Shown: positions 44,488-53,072 of the stretch, in pieces
Position numbering within the stretch: position 1 is the stretch's first letter
Layout of the letters: every line of letters starts with the position of its first letter
DNA from: Flavobacterium xinjiangense
Lineage (GTDB): Bacteria; Bacteroidota; Bacteroidia; Flavobacteriales; Flavobacteriaceae
Length of the DNA stretch: 64,000 nt
Direction of reading: 5' to 3'
NCBI RefSeq assembly: GCF_900142885.1
Contig: NZ_FRCL01000002.1
Coordinates: 62,001-126,000 of the forward strand
Notes under the pieces: model-generated
Told to the model about the DNA's origin: nothing
Seen by the model: only the letters and a program-made list of their open reading frames with translations
The model's database searches: none
Program-made: the position numbers and the translations under genes

Positions 44488-47400
44488 TTATGAAGTATGT
44501 TTTGGATTAAATCCATCTTCACTCAATTCCTTCTGGTCGTAATCAGCTACCATTTCAGCTTCGTAATCTGTTTTTTCTCCTTTTGTAAATTTGTAAATTA
44601 ATTTCTCCATGATTTCATAAATCACAGGAACAATAATCAAGGTTAGGAATAATGAGCTGATTAATCCACCAATAATTACCCATGCCAATCCATTTTTCCA
44701 TTCGGCACCAGCTCCAGATGCTAATGCAATTGGGAACATACCAAATGCCATCGCAATAGTTGTCATCAAAATTGGACGAAGACGTGCGTGATTCGCTTGA
44801 ATTAATGCCTTTCTTATGGTTTCACCTGCAGCTCTTCGCTGATTGGTGTAATCGACTAACATAATTGCATTTTTACAAACCAGACCAATTAACATAATAA
44901 CCCCAAGAATCGTAAATATATTCAACGTATTATTAGTCAAAGCCAAGGCTAATAAGGCTCCGATAAACGAAAGCGGAATAGCAAATAATACTACAAACGG
45001 GTGAACAAAACTATCATACAATCCCACCATTACTAAGTAAACCAAGATAATAGCTGCTAGTAAAGCAAAACCTAAAGTTCCAAAACCTTCGCTTTGATTT
45101 TCCTGATCACCGCCCCAGATGTAATTTACACCTACCGGTTTTTTCATCGTAGTTAATTTTGCTTCAAGTTGGGCAACTACAGTTCCAACTGGTACTCCTA
45201 CAGTTTGTCCTTTTACGGTTACAGAGGCTGTCTTGTCTCTTCTTTCTAATTGGCTTGGACCAGAACCTTCTTTTACGGTTGCAAATTGCGACAATTTAAT
45301 TTGTTCTCCTCTTTCATTTATAAAAAGAAGATTACTCACATCATCTATGCTTTTTCTGTCGAAACTGCTGTATTTAATGTTAATGTCATACTCATATTCT
45401 CCGGCTCTGAATTTTCCGTCCGTATTTCCGCTGTAAGCCGTTTGCATCGTTAAACCTACTGTTTGTAGAGATAAACCAAGCGCAGCCATTTTATCTCTGT
45501 CAACCTGAACATTAATTTCAGGATTTCCAGATTCTACTGATAATTTCACACCGGTTGCTCCAGGAATTTTATTCAATTCTGCTTCGGCTGCTTTCGCAAA
45601 AATCATAGCGTTGTCTAAACTGGAACCTGTAACAATCAATGCTATCGGTGCATCCTCTGCGGTTCCTAAAATACCTACCGGAGTCGTTTTTACTTTGGCT
45701 CCAACCAATATTTTTTCCAACTGACGTTTCATTTTTGCGGCATAAACAGATGCATCATCCGATCGGTCTTTTTGATCAATCATTTTCACATCAATCTCGG
45801 CTTTGTATGCTGTAGCCTGAGACGAACCCATACCTTCACTGGTTTGACCAACTTTAGTAATCAAACTTTTGATATATTCTTGCGTATTCAAATAAGCTTC
45901 TGCTTTTTGAGTCATGAAGTTACTTTGTTCCAATGAAGCATCTTTAGGCAATTCTATTTGAACTAAAAACTCCCCACTATCGGAATGGGCAAAAAACTCT
46001 CCACCAATGAATCCAGCAGGAACAAGCGCAACAGATCCAAAAAACAGTACAAGTACAACTAATAGAGTTGTTTTATAATGATTCAGACACCATTCCAGTA
46101 AACCTGAAATCCAGTTGGTAAAACGTGTTAATTGTTTTTCGAATCCAAGGATTATTCTTCCGAATATATTTTTACCTTCAATATGTTCTAATTTTCCAAA
46201 ACGGGAAGACAACCAAGGGATTATGGTGAACGAAGCTAATAAAGAGAATAATGTTGAAATAATAACGGTAACACAAAACTGAGTAATGATATTGGAAACT
46301 AGTCCGGTGCTCATGGCTATTGGTAAAAACACCACAACAATTACTAAGGTAATCGAGGTTACCGTCCCACCAATTTCTGCAGTTCCTTCGTATGCGGCAC
46401 GAACACGGTTTTTACCCATTTCCATATGCCTGTAAATATTTTCCAAAACTACAATCGCATCATCCACAAGAATACCTACAACCAGGGATAGTCCTAGCAA
46501 ACTCATTAGATTCAGTGTATATCCAAGGTAGTAAAACCCAATGAAAGTTGAGATTAAAGAGGCTGGGATAGAAACCATTACAATCAATGAGTTTCTGACA
46601 CTGTGCAAGAAAAATAACATTACAAATGCCACAAGAAATACCGCAATCAATAAATCATGAATTACAGAATCAGCCGCTTCCAATGTGAAAACTGTGCTGT
46701 CATTAGCTACATTCAATTTTACACTATTGGCTTTATAATCATTTTCTAGTTTGGTAATTGTTTTTAGAACTTGCTCACTAACGGCAACTGCATTGGCATC
46801 TGATTGTTTAACAATTTGTAAAATGATGGCGCTTTTTCTATCAATACGGGCTATTTTCTCCGCTGTTTTTTGAGCATCCTGAACATCAGCAATATCAGCT
46901 AAACGAACTTGTACGCCATTTTTAGAGGAAACTATTAAGTTTTTTAATTCTTCAACATTTTTATATTTTCCGGCTAAACGAATCAGGATTTTTTGTTCCC
47001 GAGTCTGAATATTTCCTGTTGGGAAATCCAGATTCGAAGACAAGATTACCTGTTGCACTTGCGGAACAGAAAGTCCGTAACCCTGCATTTTAACGGCATC
47101 AAGACTGACTTGAATTTCTCTTTCTTGTCCGCCAATGATGTTTACCTGAGCCACACCGGTCACACGGGATAAAACAGGAGCAATTTTTTTGTCAATTAAG
47201 TCATAAAATTCTACTTCATCCATTTTACCATTGGCACCAATAGTCATTATGGGTAAATCACTCAATGAGAATTTGCTTAACGACGGTGTTTTGGCGTTAT
47301 CTGGTAAATCACTAATTATGGCATTTATTTTTCGTTGGGCATCGTTCAACGAAATATCCACTTTAGCTTTTGTATTTAAAGTAATTGATACGGTTGATAA

Positions 47401-47661
47401 ACTTTCGTAGGAACGAGAGTCGATTTTTTTTATGTTTTCCAATGATGCTACTGCATCTTCCACTTTTTTAGTCACCGTATTTTCAACCTCACTTGGCGAA
47501 GCTCCTGGATAAATGGTAGCAATTGTAATTACGTTTTGTTCAAATTTAGGAATCAATTCATAGCCCAATTGGCTATAACTGAATAGTCCACCAAGGATTA
47601 GAATCGTGAACAACACAATTACTAATGAAGGACGTTTTATGGATATTTCTGCTAATTTCAT
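44488..47661 (-). CDS. RND-family efflux pump inner-membrane transporter (HAE1/AcrB-like)
   Basis: 1057 residues, full length, about 12 transmembrane helices and two large periplasmic loops. The proton-relay Asp pair is in VVGILVDDAIVVLENIYRHMEMG (TM4), typical of drug-exporting HAE1 pumps. N-terminal KRPSLVIVLFTILILGGLFSYSQLGYELIPKFE and TIYPGASPSEVENTVTKKVEDAV are classic. The C-terminus is cytoplasmic and acidic. Together with the adaptor and TolC-like genes upstream it forms a tripartite pump; substrates cannot be read from sequence. It is the last gene of the tetR-led operon. Confidence 0.96.
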   Translation of the reverse strand: MKLAEISIKRPSLVIVLFTILILGGLFSYSQLGYELIPKFEQNVITIATIYPGASPSEVENTVTKKVEDAVASLENIKKIDSRSYESLSTVSITLNTKAKVDISLNDAQRKINAIISDLPDNAKTPSLSKFSLSDLPIMTIGANGKMDEVEFYDLIDKKIAPVLSRVTGVAQVNIIGGQEREIQVSLDAVKMQGYGLSVPQVQQVILSSNLDFPTGNIQTREQKILIRLAGKYKNVEELKNLIVSSKNGVQVRLADIADVQDAQKTAEKIARIDRKSAIILQIVKQSDANAVAVSEQVLKTITKLENDYKANSVKLNVANDSTVFTLEAADSVIHDLLIAVFLVAFVMLFFLHSVRNSLIVMVSIPASLISTFIGFYYLGYTLNLMSLLGLSLVVGILVDDAIVVLENIYRHMEMGKNRVRAAYEGTAEIGGTVTSITLVIVVVFLPIAMSTGLVSNIITQFCVTVIISTLFSLLASFTIIPWLSSRFGKLEHIEGKNIFGRIILGFEKQLTRFTNWISGLLEWCLNHYKTTLLVVLVLFFGSVALVPAGFIGGEFFAHSDSGEFLVQIELPKDASLEQSNFMTQKAEAYLNTQEYIKSLITKVGQTSEGMGSSQATAYKAEIDVKMIDQKDRSDDASVYAAKMKRQLEKILVGAKVKTTPVGILGTAEDAPIALIVTGSSLDNAMIFAKAAEAELNKIPGATGVKLSVESGNPEINVQVDRDKMAALGLSLQTVGLTMQTAYSGNTDGKFRAGEYEYDINIKYSSFDRKSIDDVSNLLFINERGEQIKLSQFATVKEGSGPSQLERRDKTASVTVKGQTVGVPVGTVVAQLEAKLTTMKKPVGVNYIWGGDQENQSEGFGTLGFALLAAIILVYLVMVGLYDSFVHPFVVLFAIPLSFIGALLALALTNNTLNIFTILGVIMLIGLVCKNAIMLVDYTNQRRAAGETIRKALIQANHARLRPILMTTIAMAFGMFPIALASGAGAEWKNGLAWVIIGGLISSLFLTLIIVPVIYEIMEKLIYKFTKGEKTDYEAEMVADYDQKELSEDGFNPKHTS

Positions 47662-47748
47662 ATATTTTGATTGTTGATTATTAATTGTTAATGGTTCATG
47701 TAGTTTTTGAGGTCAATCCTTTACAATTAACCATTAACCGTTAACCAA

Positions 47749-48810
47749 TTATTTTATAATATCCACTTTAGATCCGTCTTGAAGATTGATTTGACCTGTA
47801 ATAATTACCGTTTCTCCATCAGAAAGCCCGCTTATAATTTCTACTTTATCACCAAGGATTCTTCCTGCCGCAACAGTTTTTAGTTTAGCGACACCGTTTT
47901 CTGCAACAAAAATTTGGTTACTGCTAACGCTTCCTACAAATGCATTTCTAGGAACTACCATTAATGATTGTTTTTGTTGGTTTGATGCAAATTCAGCGGT
48001 TCCGTACATTCCAGCTTTTAAATCATTGGATGAGTTATTAGCAATTTCTATTTCTACCGGGAAGTTTAAACTTGTATCTGCTTTTGGAGCGATGAAAGTA
48101 ATTCTCCCTGAAAATTTTGTGTCAGGATAAACGCTGGCACTAACTTGTACCGTATTGCCTAATTTCAAACTCGCTACCTGACTTTCGTTTACGGTAACTT
48201 TCAGTTTTAGTTTTGAAACATTTACGATATCAAACATTTGTGTTGCAGCTCCAAGAACTGAACCTGGCTCGATGTATCTTTTATTTACAATTCCGTTAAT
48301 TGTTGCTTTGATGTTAGTGTCGCCAATATTAACCTTAGCTTGTTGTAATCTGGATTTTGAAGTAACTAGACCTAGTTTAGCTTGATCTAATTGTTGTTTT
48401 GTAACTCCACCGGTTTTGTAAGCGTTCTCAAAACGACTGTAATCCGCTTGTGCATTTTGGTACGAAGCTTGGGCAGTCTGTAAGTCAGATGAAATTTGCT
48501 CACTTCTAATAATTGCCAAAGTTTGTCCAATTCTTACATTGTCTCCTTCTTTCACAAGAACACGTACCACTCTGCCTGGTTTTTCGGCTGAAAATTTTAA
48601 TTCCTGTAAAGGTTCAAAATTACCATTCGCCGAGAAATCAAGTGAAACTTCTTCGGTTTTAACAGTTCCGACTTTAACAGAAACACTGGCATTTTTCTCC
48701 GCTACAATAGCAGTTTTTGCTTCGTTTTCCTTTTTATTATTCATTAAAGTATAAGAGATAATTGCTAAAGCGGCTACGATTAATCCTATGGTTATTATAT
48801 TTTTTTTCAT
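47749..48810 (-). CDS. RND efflux periplasmic adaptor (membrane fusion protein)
   Basis: 353 residues. An N-terminal hydrophobic anchor (IITIGLIVAALAIISYTLM) precedes the biotinyl-lipoyl-like half-motifs (AEKPGRVVRVLVKEGDNVRIGQTLAII and IKATINGIVNKRYIEPGSVLG). An alpha-hairpin coiled coil lies between (~95-165, EQISSDLQTAQASYQNAQADYSRFENAYKTG). The C-terminal beta-barrel and membrane-proximal domains end at GQINLQDGSKVDIIK. It bridges the RND pump and TolC-like channel. Only four bases separate it from the TolC gene; an 87-bp AT-rich spacer separates it from the pump gene. Confidence 0.95.
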   Translation of the reverse strand: MKKNIITIGLIVAALAIISYTLMNNKKENEAKTAIVAEKNASVSVKVGTVKTEEVSLDFSANGNFEPLQELKFSAEKPGRVVRVLVKEGDNVRIGQTLAIIRSEQISSDLQTAQASYQNAQADYSRFENAYKTGGVTKQQLDQAKLGLVTSKSRLQQAKVNIGDTNIKATINGIVNKRYIEPGSVLGAATQMFDIVNVSKLKLKVTVNESQVASLKLGNTVQVSASVYPDTKFSGRITFIAPKADTSLNFPVEIEIANNSSNDLKAGMYGTAEFASNQQKQSLMVVPRNAFVGSVSSNQIFVAENGVAKLKTVAAGRILGDKVEIISGLSDGETVIITGQINLQDGSKVDIIK

Positions 48811-48814
48811 TTTG

Positions 48815-50158
48815 TTAGTTGTTTATTAGTGTTCTTAATTCTCCTTTTGATTTGATTAATTGTATTTCTGCCAGTTTGTAATCTAATATTGCAGATGTAT
48901 AGTTATTTTGTGCCTCGGTTAATGAATTTTCAGCATCCAATAAATCAGTTAAAGAAGCTAATCCTTGGATGTAGTTATTTCTTGTGTTACTCAAAACATC
49001 CTGAGCTAATTGTGCATTTGTTTTTTGGTTTCCAATGGTAATGATGCTATTGTCAATTTGAATTTTTGCATTTTCGTAAGCTAAATCAAGTCCTAATTTA
49101 GTGTCGTTTAAATCTTCTTTAATTGATCTTAAATTAACGTCCGCCTGTCTCACTTTGGCTCGTGTTGAAAATCCGGAAAAAATAGGCACTTTTAGATTTA
49201 AACCAATCGAAGAGAAATCCGACCAGTAAACCCCATCGGATGGTTTTGCTCCCCAAGGTAGTTTAGGGCCTTGACCTATATAGTTGTAACCGGCAGATAG
49301 GTTAAGAGTAGGATAATACGCCGCTTGATCTGCCTTCTTCTGATACGTTAACAGTTGTTCTTGTTTTTTCAAAAGTAAATACTCCGTTCTATTTTCCGTA
49401 TTTGGGATTTCAGAAATAGCCTGTGGCGTTACCTGAAACTCCGTTTGAGGAATGATTATTTTTGTTTGAATTGGCATTCCAATATAAAATTTCAATGCGT
49501 TTTCCTGGAGCTGAACTGCGTTCAAAACTTGCTGACGTTGCGTATTGATGTTAGATATTTTTACTAAAATCCTGTCTAAATCTATTTTTTTAGCCAAACC
49601 ATTGTCAAATTGTCCTTTAATGATGTCTTTTACTTTGTTCGTGTTAACATAATTATTGTCCAGAACATTTAACTTTTGTCTTTGAACATAGACTTGATAG
49701 TAGTTGTTTGCTACTCTTTCAATTACTTGCTCTTCTGTTAATTGATCGTTTATTTGGTAGAATTCTCTAGTAGATTTTGCTGCTTTTAAACCGGTAAAGA
49801 CTGATTGGTCAAAAAGGGTTTGAGTCAATGATAAACCAGCTGTTGAACTCCATTTTTGTCCAAAATTAGCTTCAATTGTTTTTCCTTTCTCGCCACCGAA
49901 AGAACCGGCATCAAGAAATGTCGTTTGAAGGATAGGATTGTACGTTAATCCTCCATTAGCTGAAATTTGGGGCAATGCTCTAGAGCGAACTTCTTGGATT
50001 TGGTATTCGCTGTTTTCTACTTTTAGTTTCGCTTTTTTTGCATCTGCTTTATTTTCTAAAGCATAAGTAATCGCCTCTTTTAGTGTTAGCGATTTTGCTT
50101 CTTGTGATTTCGCAGTAATAGCAAAAATCAAGAATGTGATTAAGATTAGTTTTTTCAT
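48815..50158 (-). CDS. TolC-family outer-membrane efflux channel
   Basis: 447 residues with a signal peptide (MKKLILITFLIFAITAKSQ). Two OEP repeats of long amphipathic helices are visible (LTLKEAITYALENKADAKKAKLKVENSEYQIQEVRSRALPQISANGGLTYNP and the second from ~245). Typical marks include VANNYYQVYVQRQKL and ENSLTEAQNNYTSAILDYKLAEIQL at the end. It forms the outer-membrane exit duct of the pump encoded next to it. Its start overlaps the tetR stop by one base, so translation is likely coupled. Confidence 0.95.
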   Translation of the reverse strand: MKKLILITFLIFAITAKSQEAKSLTLKEAITYALENKADAKKAKLKVENSEYQIQEVRSRALPQISANGGLTYNPILQTTFLDAGSFGGEKGKTIEANFGQKWSSTAGLSLTQTLFDQSVFTGLKAAKSTREFYQINDQLTEEQVIERVANNYYQVYVQRQKLNVLDNNYVNTNKVKDIIKGQFDNGLAKKIDLDRILVKISNINTQRQQVLNAVQLQENALKFYIGMPIQTKIIIPQTEFQVTPQAISEIPNTENRTEYLLLKKQEQLLTYQKKADQAAYYPTLNLSAGYNYIGQGPKLPWGAKPSDGVYWSDFSSIGLNLKVPIFSGFSTRAKVRQADVNLRSIKEDLNDTKLGLDLAYENAKIQIDNSIITIGNQKTNAQLAQDVLSNTRNNYIQGLASLTDLLDAENSLTEAQNNYTSAILDYKLAEIQLIKSKGELRTLINN

Positions 50159-50754
50159 TATATAGTATAGTTTAGTAAATTTTTTTCAAGTTCAAGTAAT
50201 CCTTTTGGTGTTGCCATTGCTCGAGTGTGGTATTCTAATATTTCAAGTTCTATTTTTTGTCCTTCTTTTTCAGAAACAATATTTGCTTTAATGTTAAATA
50301 CTAGCTGGTAATAAAATTGGATATAACTATCTATATTGATGTTTTCTCGATATAGGCCTTGTTGGATTCCTTTTCTAATATTTTGTTCAAAAGCAGAATT
50401 GCATTCATTGATTTCTCTCAACATTACCTTTTCATATATTTCTGGGTAATGTTTTTTCAACTGATAGATAGGGGAGGTGTCAGATGATTTAAACATTTCT
50501 TTGAACATCTTCCTAATCTCAAAATTCTCCTCAATTGCATTGTGGTCTTTCTTAATGATGGTGTCAATAATTTCATGAATTTCTTTATGGATTGCTTCTG
50601 TACTTTCTTCAATAAGTATTTCTTTATTGCAAAAATACTTGTAAATCGTTTTTTTAGAAATGCACATTTCTCCTGCAATATCATCCATGGTAATGCTCTT
50701 AAAACCTAGTTTTAAAAACATGTCGCTTGCTTTTGATATAATTTTATCTTTCAT
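50158..50754 (-). CDS. TetR/AcrR-family transcriptional regulator of the efflux operon
   Basis: 198 residues. The N-terminal helix-turn-helix is clear (SITMDDIAGEMCISKKTIYKYFCNKEILIEES, ~20-52). The C-terminal ligand domain is all-helical without recognised specificity. It is the first gene of the operon with tolC, adaptor and pump, so autoregulation is probable. Two candidate operators lie upstream: a 9-3-9 palindrome at 50801-50821 just after the expected transcription start, and GGAAACT-N14-AGTTTCC (50849-50876) over the -33 region, which also occurs before the neighbouring yceI gene. Which of these TetR binds is not known. Confidence 0.94.
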   Translation of the reverse strand: MKDKIISKASDMFLKLGFKSITMDDIAGEMCISKKTIYKYFCNKEILIEESTEAIHKEIHEIIDTIIKKDHNAIEENFEIRKMFKEMFKSSDTSPIYQLKKHYPEIYEKVMLREINECNSAFEQNIRKGIQQGLYRENINIDSYIQFYYQLVFNIKANIVSEKEGQKIELEILEYHTRAMATPKGLLELEKNLLNYTI

Positions 50755-50800
50755 TTCTTTATGCTATCCCTTAGGGTAGGATGTTTCAGTTTTTTAATTT

Positions 50801-50821
50801 ATTCAAATACACTATTTGAAT
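50801..50821. promoter_or_regulatory. Perfect palindrome in the leader of the tetR operon, candidate TetR operator
   Basis: ATTCAAATA (50801-50809), spacer CAC, TATTTGAAT (50813-50821). It lies ~10-30 nt downstream of the transcription start predicted from the -7 box at 50844-50837. Position and symmetry suit a repressor site; not tested. Confidence 0.55.
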
Positions 50822-50836
50822 GGTTAAATTAGAGTG

Positions 50837-50876
50837 CAAATGTAATAAGGAAACTTTAGAAACTAAAATAGTTTCC
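50837..50876 (-). promoter_or_regulatory. tetR-operon promoter with inverted repeat GGAAACT-N14-AGTTTCC
   Basis: The -7 box is TACATTTG on the minus strand (50844-50837). Four bases upstream begins an inverted repeat with arms 50849-50855 and 50870-50876; with flanks it extends to TAAGGAAACT/AGTTTCCTTA. It covers the -33 region. The same box, gap and spacer length occur at 51490-51529. Confidence 0.65.
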
Positions 50877-50917
50877 TTAATGTTTACATAAAATTAACAT
50901 TTAAGTAAACTTGTTTT

Positions 50918-51439
50918 TTAAGCCGTGAATTCTAAATTGGCAATTAATTTAATGTCTTGTCCAATTGCTAAACCTCCAGTTTGGGTAAAAGAATTATACT
51001 TTAAGCCAAAATCTTTACGATTTATTTTTCCTATAATTTCAAAAGCTGCCTTTTCGATGCCATTGGTAGTATTAATTCCAATGAATTCTGCGTCTAGTTC
51101 AATTACTTTAGTAATATTTTTAATCGTTAGGTTTCCTTTCAAAAAGTTAATATTCTTGTTTACTTTTTGAAATGACGTCGATTTAAAGCTGATCACAGGA
51201 TATTCATTGGTGTCAAAAAAATCATTCAGTCGTAAGTGCGTATCTATTTGTTCTAGTTTTGTATCTGTATTGTTTATATCTAAAGCAAATTCGATCGAAG
51301 CATCTTCAAGTTCGTTATCTTGAATATCGACGTGACCTTCGAATTTATTGATTGTACCATCCAAATAGGCAATTATGGAGTGTCTGTTTTTGATCATAAC
51401 ATCTGATTGGCTTGAATCAATTGTCCATTTTGTTTTCAT
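50918..51439 (-). CDS. YceI-family protein (lipid-binding lipocalin-like fold)
   Basis: 173 residues from the ATG at 51439. The frame is open further upstream to 51628 but the promoter-like element at 51490-51529 and the family's normal length point to 51439. Features: WTIDSSQSDVMIKNRH at the start, INKFEGHVDIQ, ASIEFALDINNTDTKLEQIDTHLRLNDFFDTNEYPVISFKST, FLKGNLTIKNITKVIELDAEF and KINRKDFGLKYN. This is the classic YceI set. No signal peptide is present, so it is a cytoplasmic type. YceI proteins bind polyisoprenoid or other lipids. It shares promoter architecture with the adjacent tetR-efflux operon. Confidence 0.92.
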   Translation of the reverse strand: MKTKWTIDSSQSDVMIKNRHSIIAYLDGTINKFEGHVDIQDNELEDASIEFALDINNTDTKLEQIDTHLRLNDFFDTNEYPVISFKSTSFQKVNKNINFLKGNLTIKNITKVIELDAEFIGINTTNGIEKAAFEIIGKINRKDFGLKYNSFTQTGGLAIGQDIKLIANLEFTA

Positions 51440-51489
51440 AATAATTGGAGAGGTTATTTTGTGTAATTGAAATGTTAAAATTTCGTGTG

Positions 51490-51529
51490 CAAATGTAATA
51501 CGGAAACTTTGAATACCAAAGAAGTTTCC
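51490..51529 (-). promoter_or_regulatory. yceI promoter with inverted repeat GGAAACT-N14-AGTTTCC
   Basis: -7 box TACATTTG (minus strand, 51497-51490), four-base gap, then arms 51502-51508 and 51523-51529 with a 14-base spacer. The geometry is identical to the tetR promoter; the -7 region and one arm share GCAAATGTAATA then GGAAACTTT. Leader to the ATG at 51439 would be ~43 nt. Confidence 0.65.
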
Positions 51530-51617
51530 ATTGTATTTCTGTTTATTTAACATTTCCTTAAGGAACGCAGTTTGTAATCTCTTGTGAATACTGTAAATTA
51601 GCCAAAAATTAATTTTT

Positions 51618-52592
51618 ATGCATAGCATTCATCAGTATCAGGAATTCATTTCAGATTATTTGCAATCACAATATGAAATCAAAGAACCAAAAAATCTATA
51701 TGAACCCATTCATTATATATTAGATTTAGGGGGGAAAAGAATACGTCCTGTACTTACGTTGATGACGGCTGAAATTTTTGATGCTGACTACAAAAAAGCA
51801 TTACCTGCAGCATTAGCTGTTGAAGTTTTCCATAATTTCTCATTGGTTCATGACGATATTATGGATGATGCTCCCTTGCGAAGAGGACAGGCAACGGTTC
51901 ATGAAAAATGGAATATAAATACCGGGATTTTATCAGGTGATGCCATGCTTATTCTGGCCTATCAGTATTTCGAAAAATACCAACCTAAAATATTCCGGAA
52001 ACTAGCCAAATTGTTCAGTAAAACAGCGCTTCAGGTTTGCGAAGGACAACAATGGGATGTGGATTTTGAAGTTAGGAATGATGTTACAATTCCAGATTAT
52101 CTGAAAATGATTGAATACAAAACAGCAGTTCTAGTGGCCGCAGCGATGAAAATGGGGGCTATTATTGCTGAAACCTCCAAAGAAAATGCGAATTTAATTT
52201 ATGATTTTGGATTAAATTTAGGTTTGGCTTTTCAGTTGCAAGATGATTATCTGGACGCTTTTGGTGATCCTGAAACCTTTGGAAAACAAGTCGGTGGTGA
52301 TATTATTGAAAACAAGAAAACCTATTTGTATTTAAAAGCTTTAGCGTTTTCGGAAAAAAAAGAAGCGCAGCAATTAACAAGTTTATTTGCTGAGCAACTG
52401 TATGACAATTCAGATAAAATTAGTTCCGTAAAAGAAATATTTAATAGTTCAGGTGCTTCAAAAGCTACTCAGGATGCTATTCAGGAATTTACGTTTAAGG
52501 CATTTGAAATAATAGAGAAAATGAATATTGACGATGATAAAAAATCAATATTGAGAACTTTTGGGGAAAATTTAATGGGACGAAAAGTTTAG
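51618..52592 (+). CDS. Polyprenyl synthetase (trans-isoprenyl diphosphate synthase)
   Basis: 324 residues. It condenses isopentenyl diphosphate units into a long prenyl diphosphate, probably for menaquinone side chains; chain length cannot be set from sequence. The first Asp-rich motif D79-D-I-M-D83-D is in LVHDDIMDDAPLRRG; the second is in AFQLQDDYLDAFGD; GGKRIRPVLTL is near the start. Length fits hexa- to octaprenyl synthases rather than farnesyl synthase. Menaquinone would be the acceptor for the complex I encoded in this window. A small gene follows 129 bp downstream. Confidence 0.94.
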   Translation: MHSIHQYQEFISDYLQSQYEIKEPKNLYEPIHYILDLGGKRIRPVLTLMTAEIFDADYKKALPAALAVEVFHNFSLVHDDIMDDAPLRRGQATVHEKWNINTGILSGDAMLILAYQYFEKYQPKIFRKLAKLFSKTALQVCEGQQWDVDFEVRNDVTIPDYLKMIEYKTAVLVAAAMKMGAIIAETSKENANLIYDFGLNLGLAFQLQDDYLDAFGDPETFGKQVGGDIIENKKTYLYLKALAFSEKKEAQQLTSLFAEQLYDNSDKISSVKEIFNSSGASKATQDAIQEFTFKAFEIIEKMNIDDDKKSILRTFGENLMGRKV

Positions 52593-52721
52593 ATTTTAGA
52601 GTGACAATTTTTAATTTCTGAAGTTTTACTTCGAGTTCTATAAAAAATATGATCCTAAAATATAATTTAAATTGTTGCCAAATCTAAAATCTGAATTCGT
52701 TAATCTAAAATTTAAAATAAA

Positions 52722-53072
52722 ATGTTCGTAGCGCCACAAAACATTGATTTGCTTATTTCGGAAGCTGAAAAAGAAGCCTTGTACCTAAAGTTAATTGAAC
52801 AAATGAATAAGGATTTTAATCTCGCTAATGAAGCAATTGATTTTCCCATGAGCATTTCTCCTGCTGAATTGAAACTGCAATTACACGAAAAGATCTACAG
52901 ACTCATACAGTATAAATTTGCCGAATATCTTAATCTGCTATACATTATTGATGTTTCTGAAGAGCAAATAAAACAACTGGACGGATCAGATTTAGTAGTC
53001 CTTTCTGAACAAGTTTCTTTTTTAATTCTAAAAAGGGAATGGCAAAAAGTTTGGTTTAGAAATAAATACTAA
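52722..53072 (+). CDS. Conserved hypothetical protein, 116 residues
   Basis: Not recognised as a named family. It is soluble and probably all-helical: LISEAEKEALYLKLIEQMNKDFNLANEAIDF, then LKLQLHEKIYRLIQYKFAEYLNLLYIIDVSEEQIKQL and a closing REWQKVWFRNKY. It lies downstream of the polyprenyl synthetase in the same direction and may be co-transcribed. Its stop codon abuts directly on the stop codon of the convergent phosphatase gene with no base between. Codon use looks native, so I consider it a real gene. Confidence 0.75.
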   Translation: MFVAPQNIDLLISEAEKEALYLKLIEQMNKDFNLANEAIDFPMSISPAELKLQLHEKIYRLIQYKFAEYLNLLYIIDVSEEQIKQLDGSDLVVLSEQVSFLILKREWQKVWFRNKY

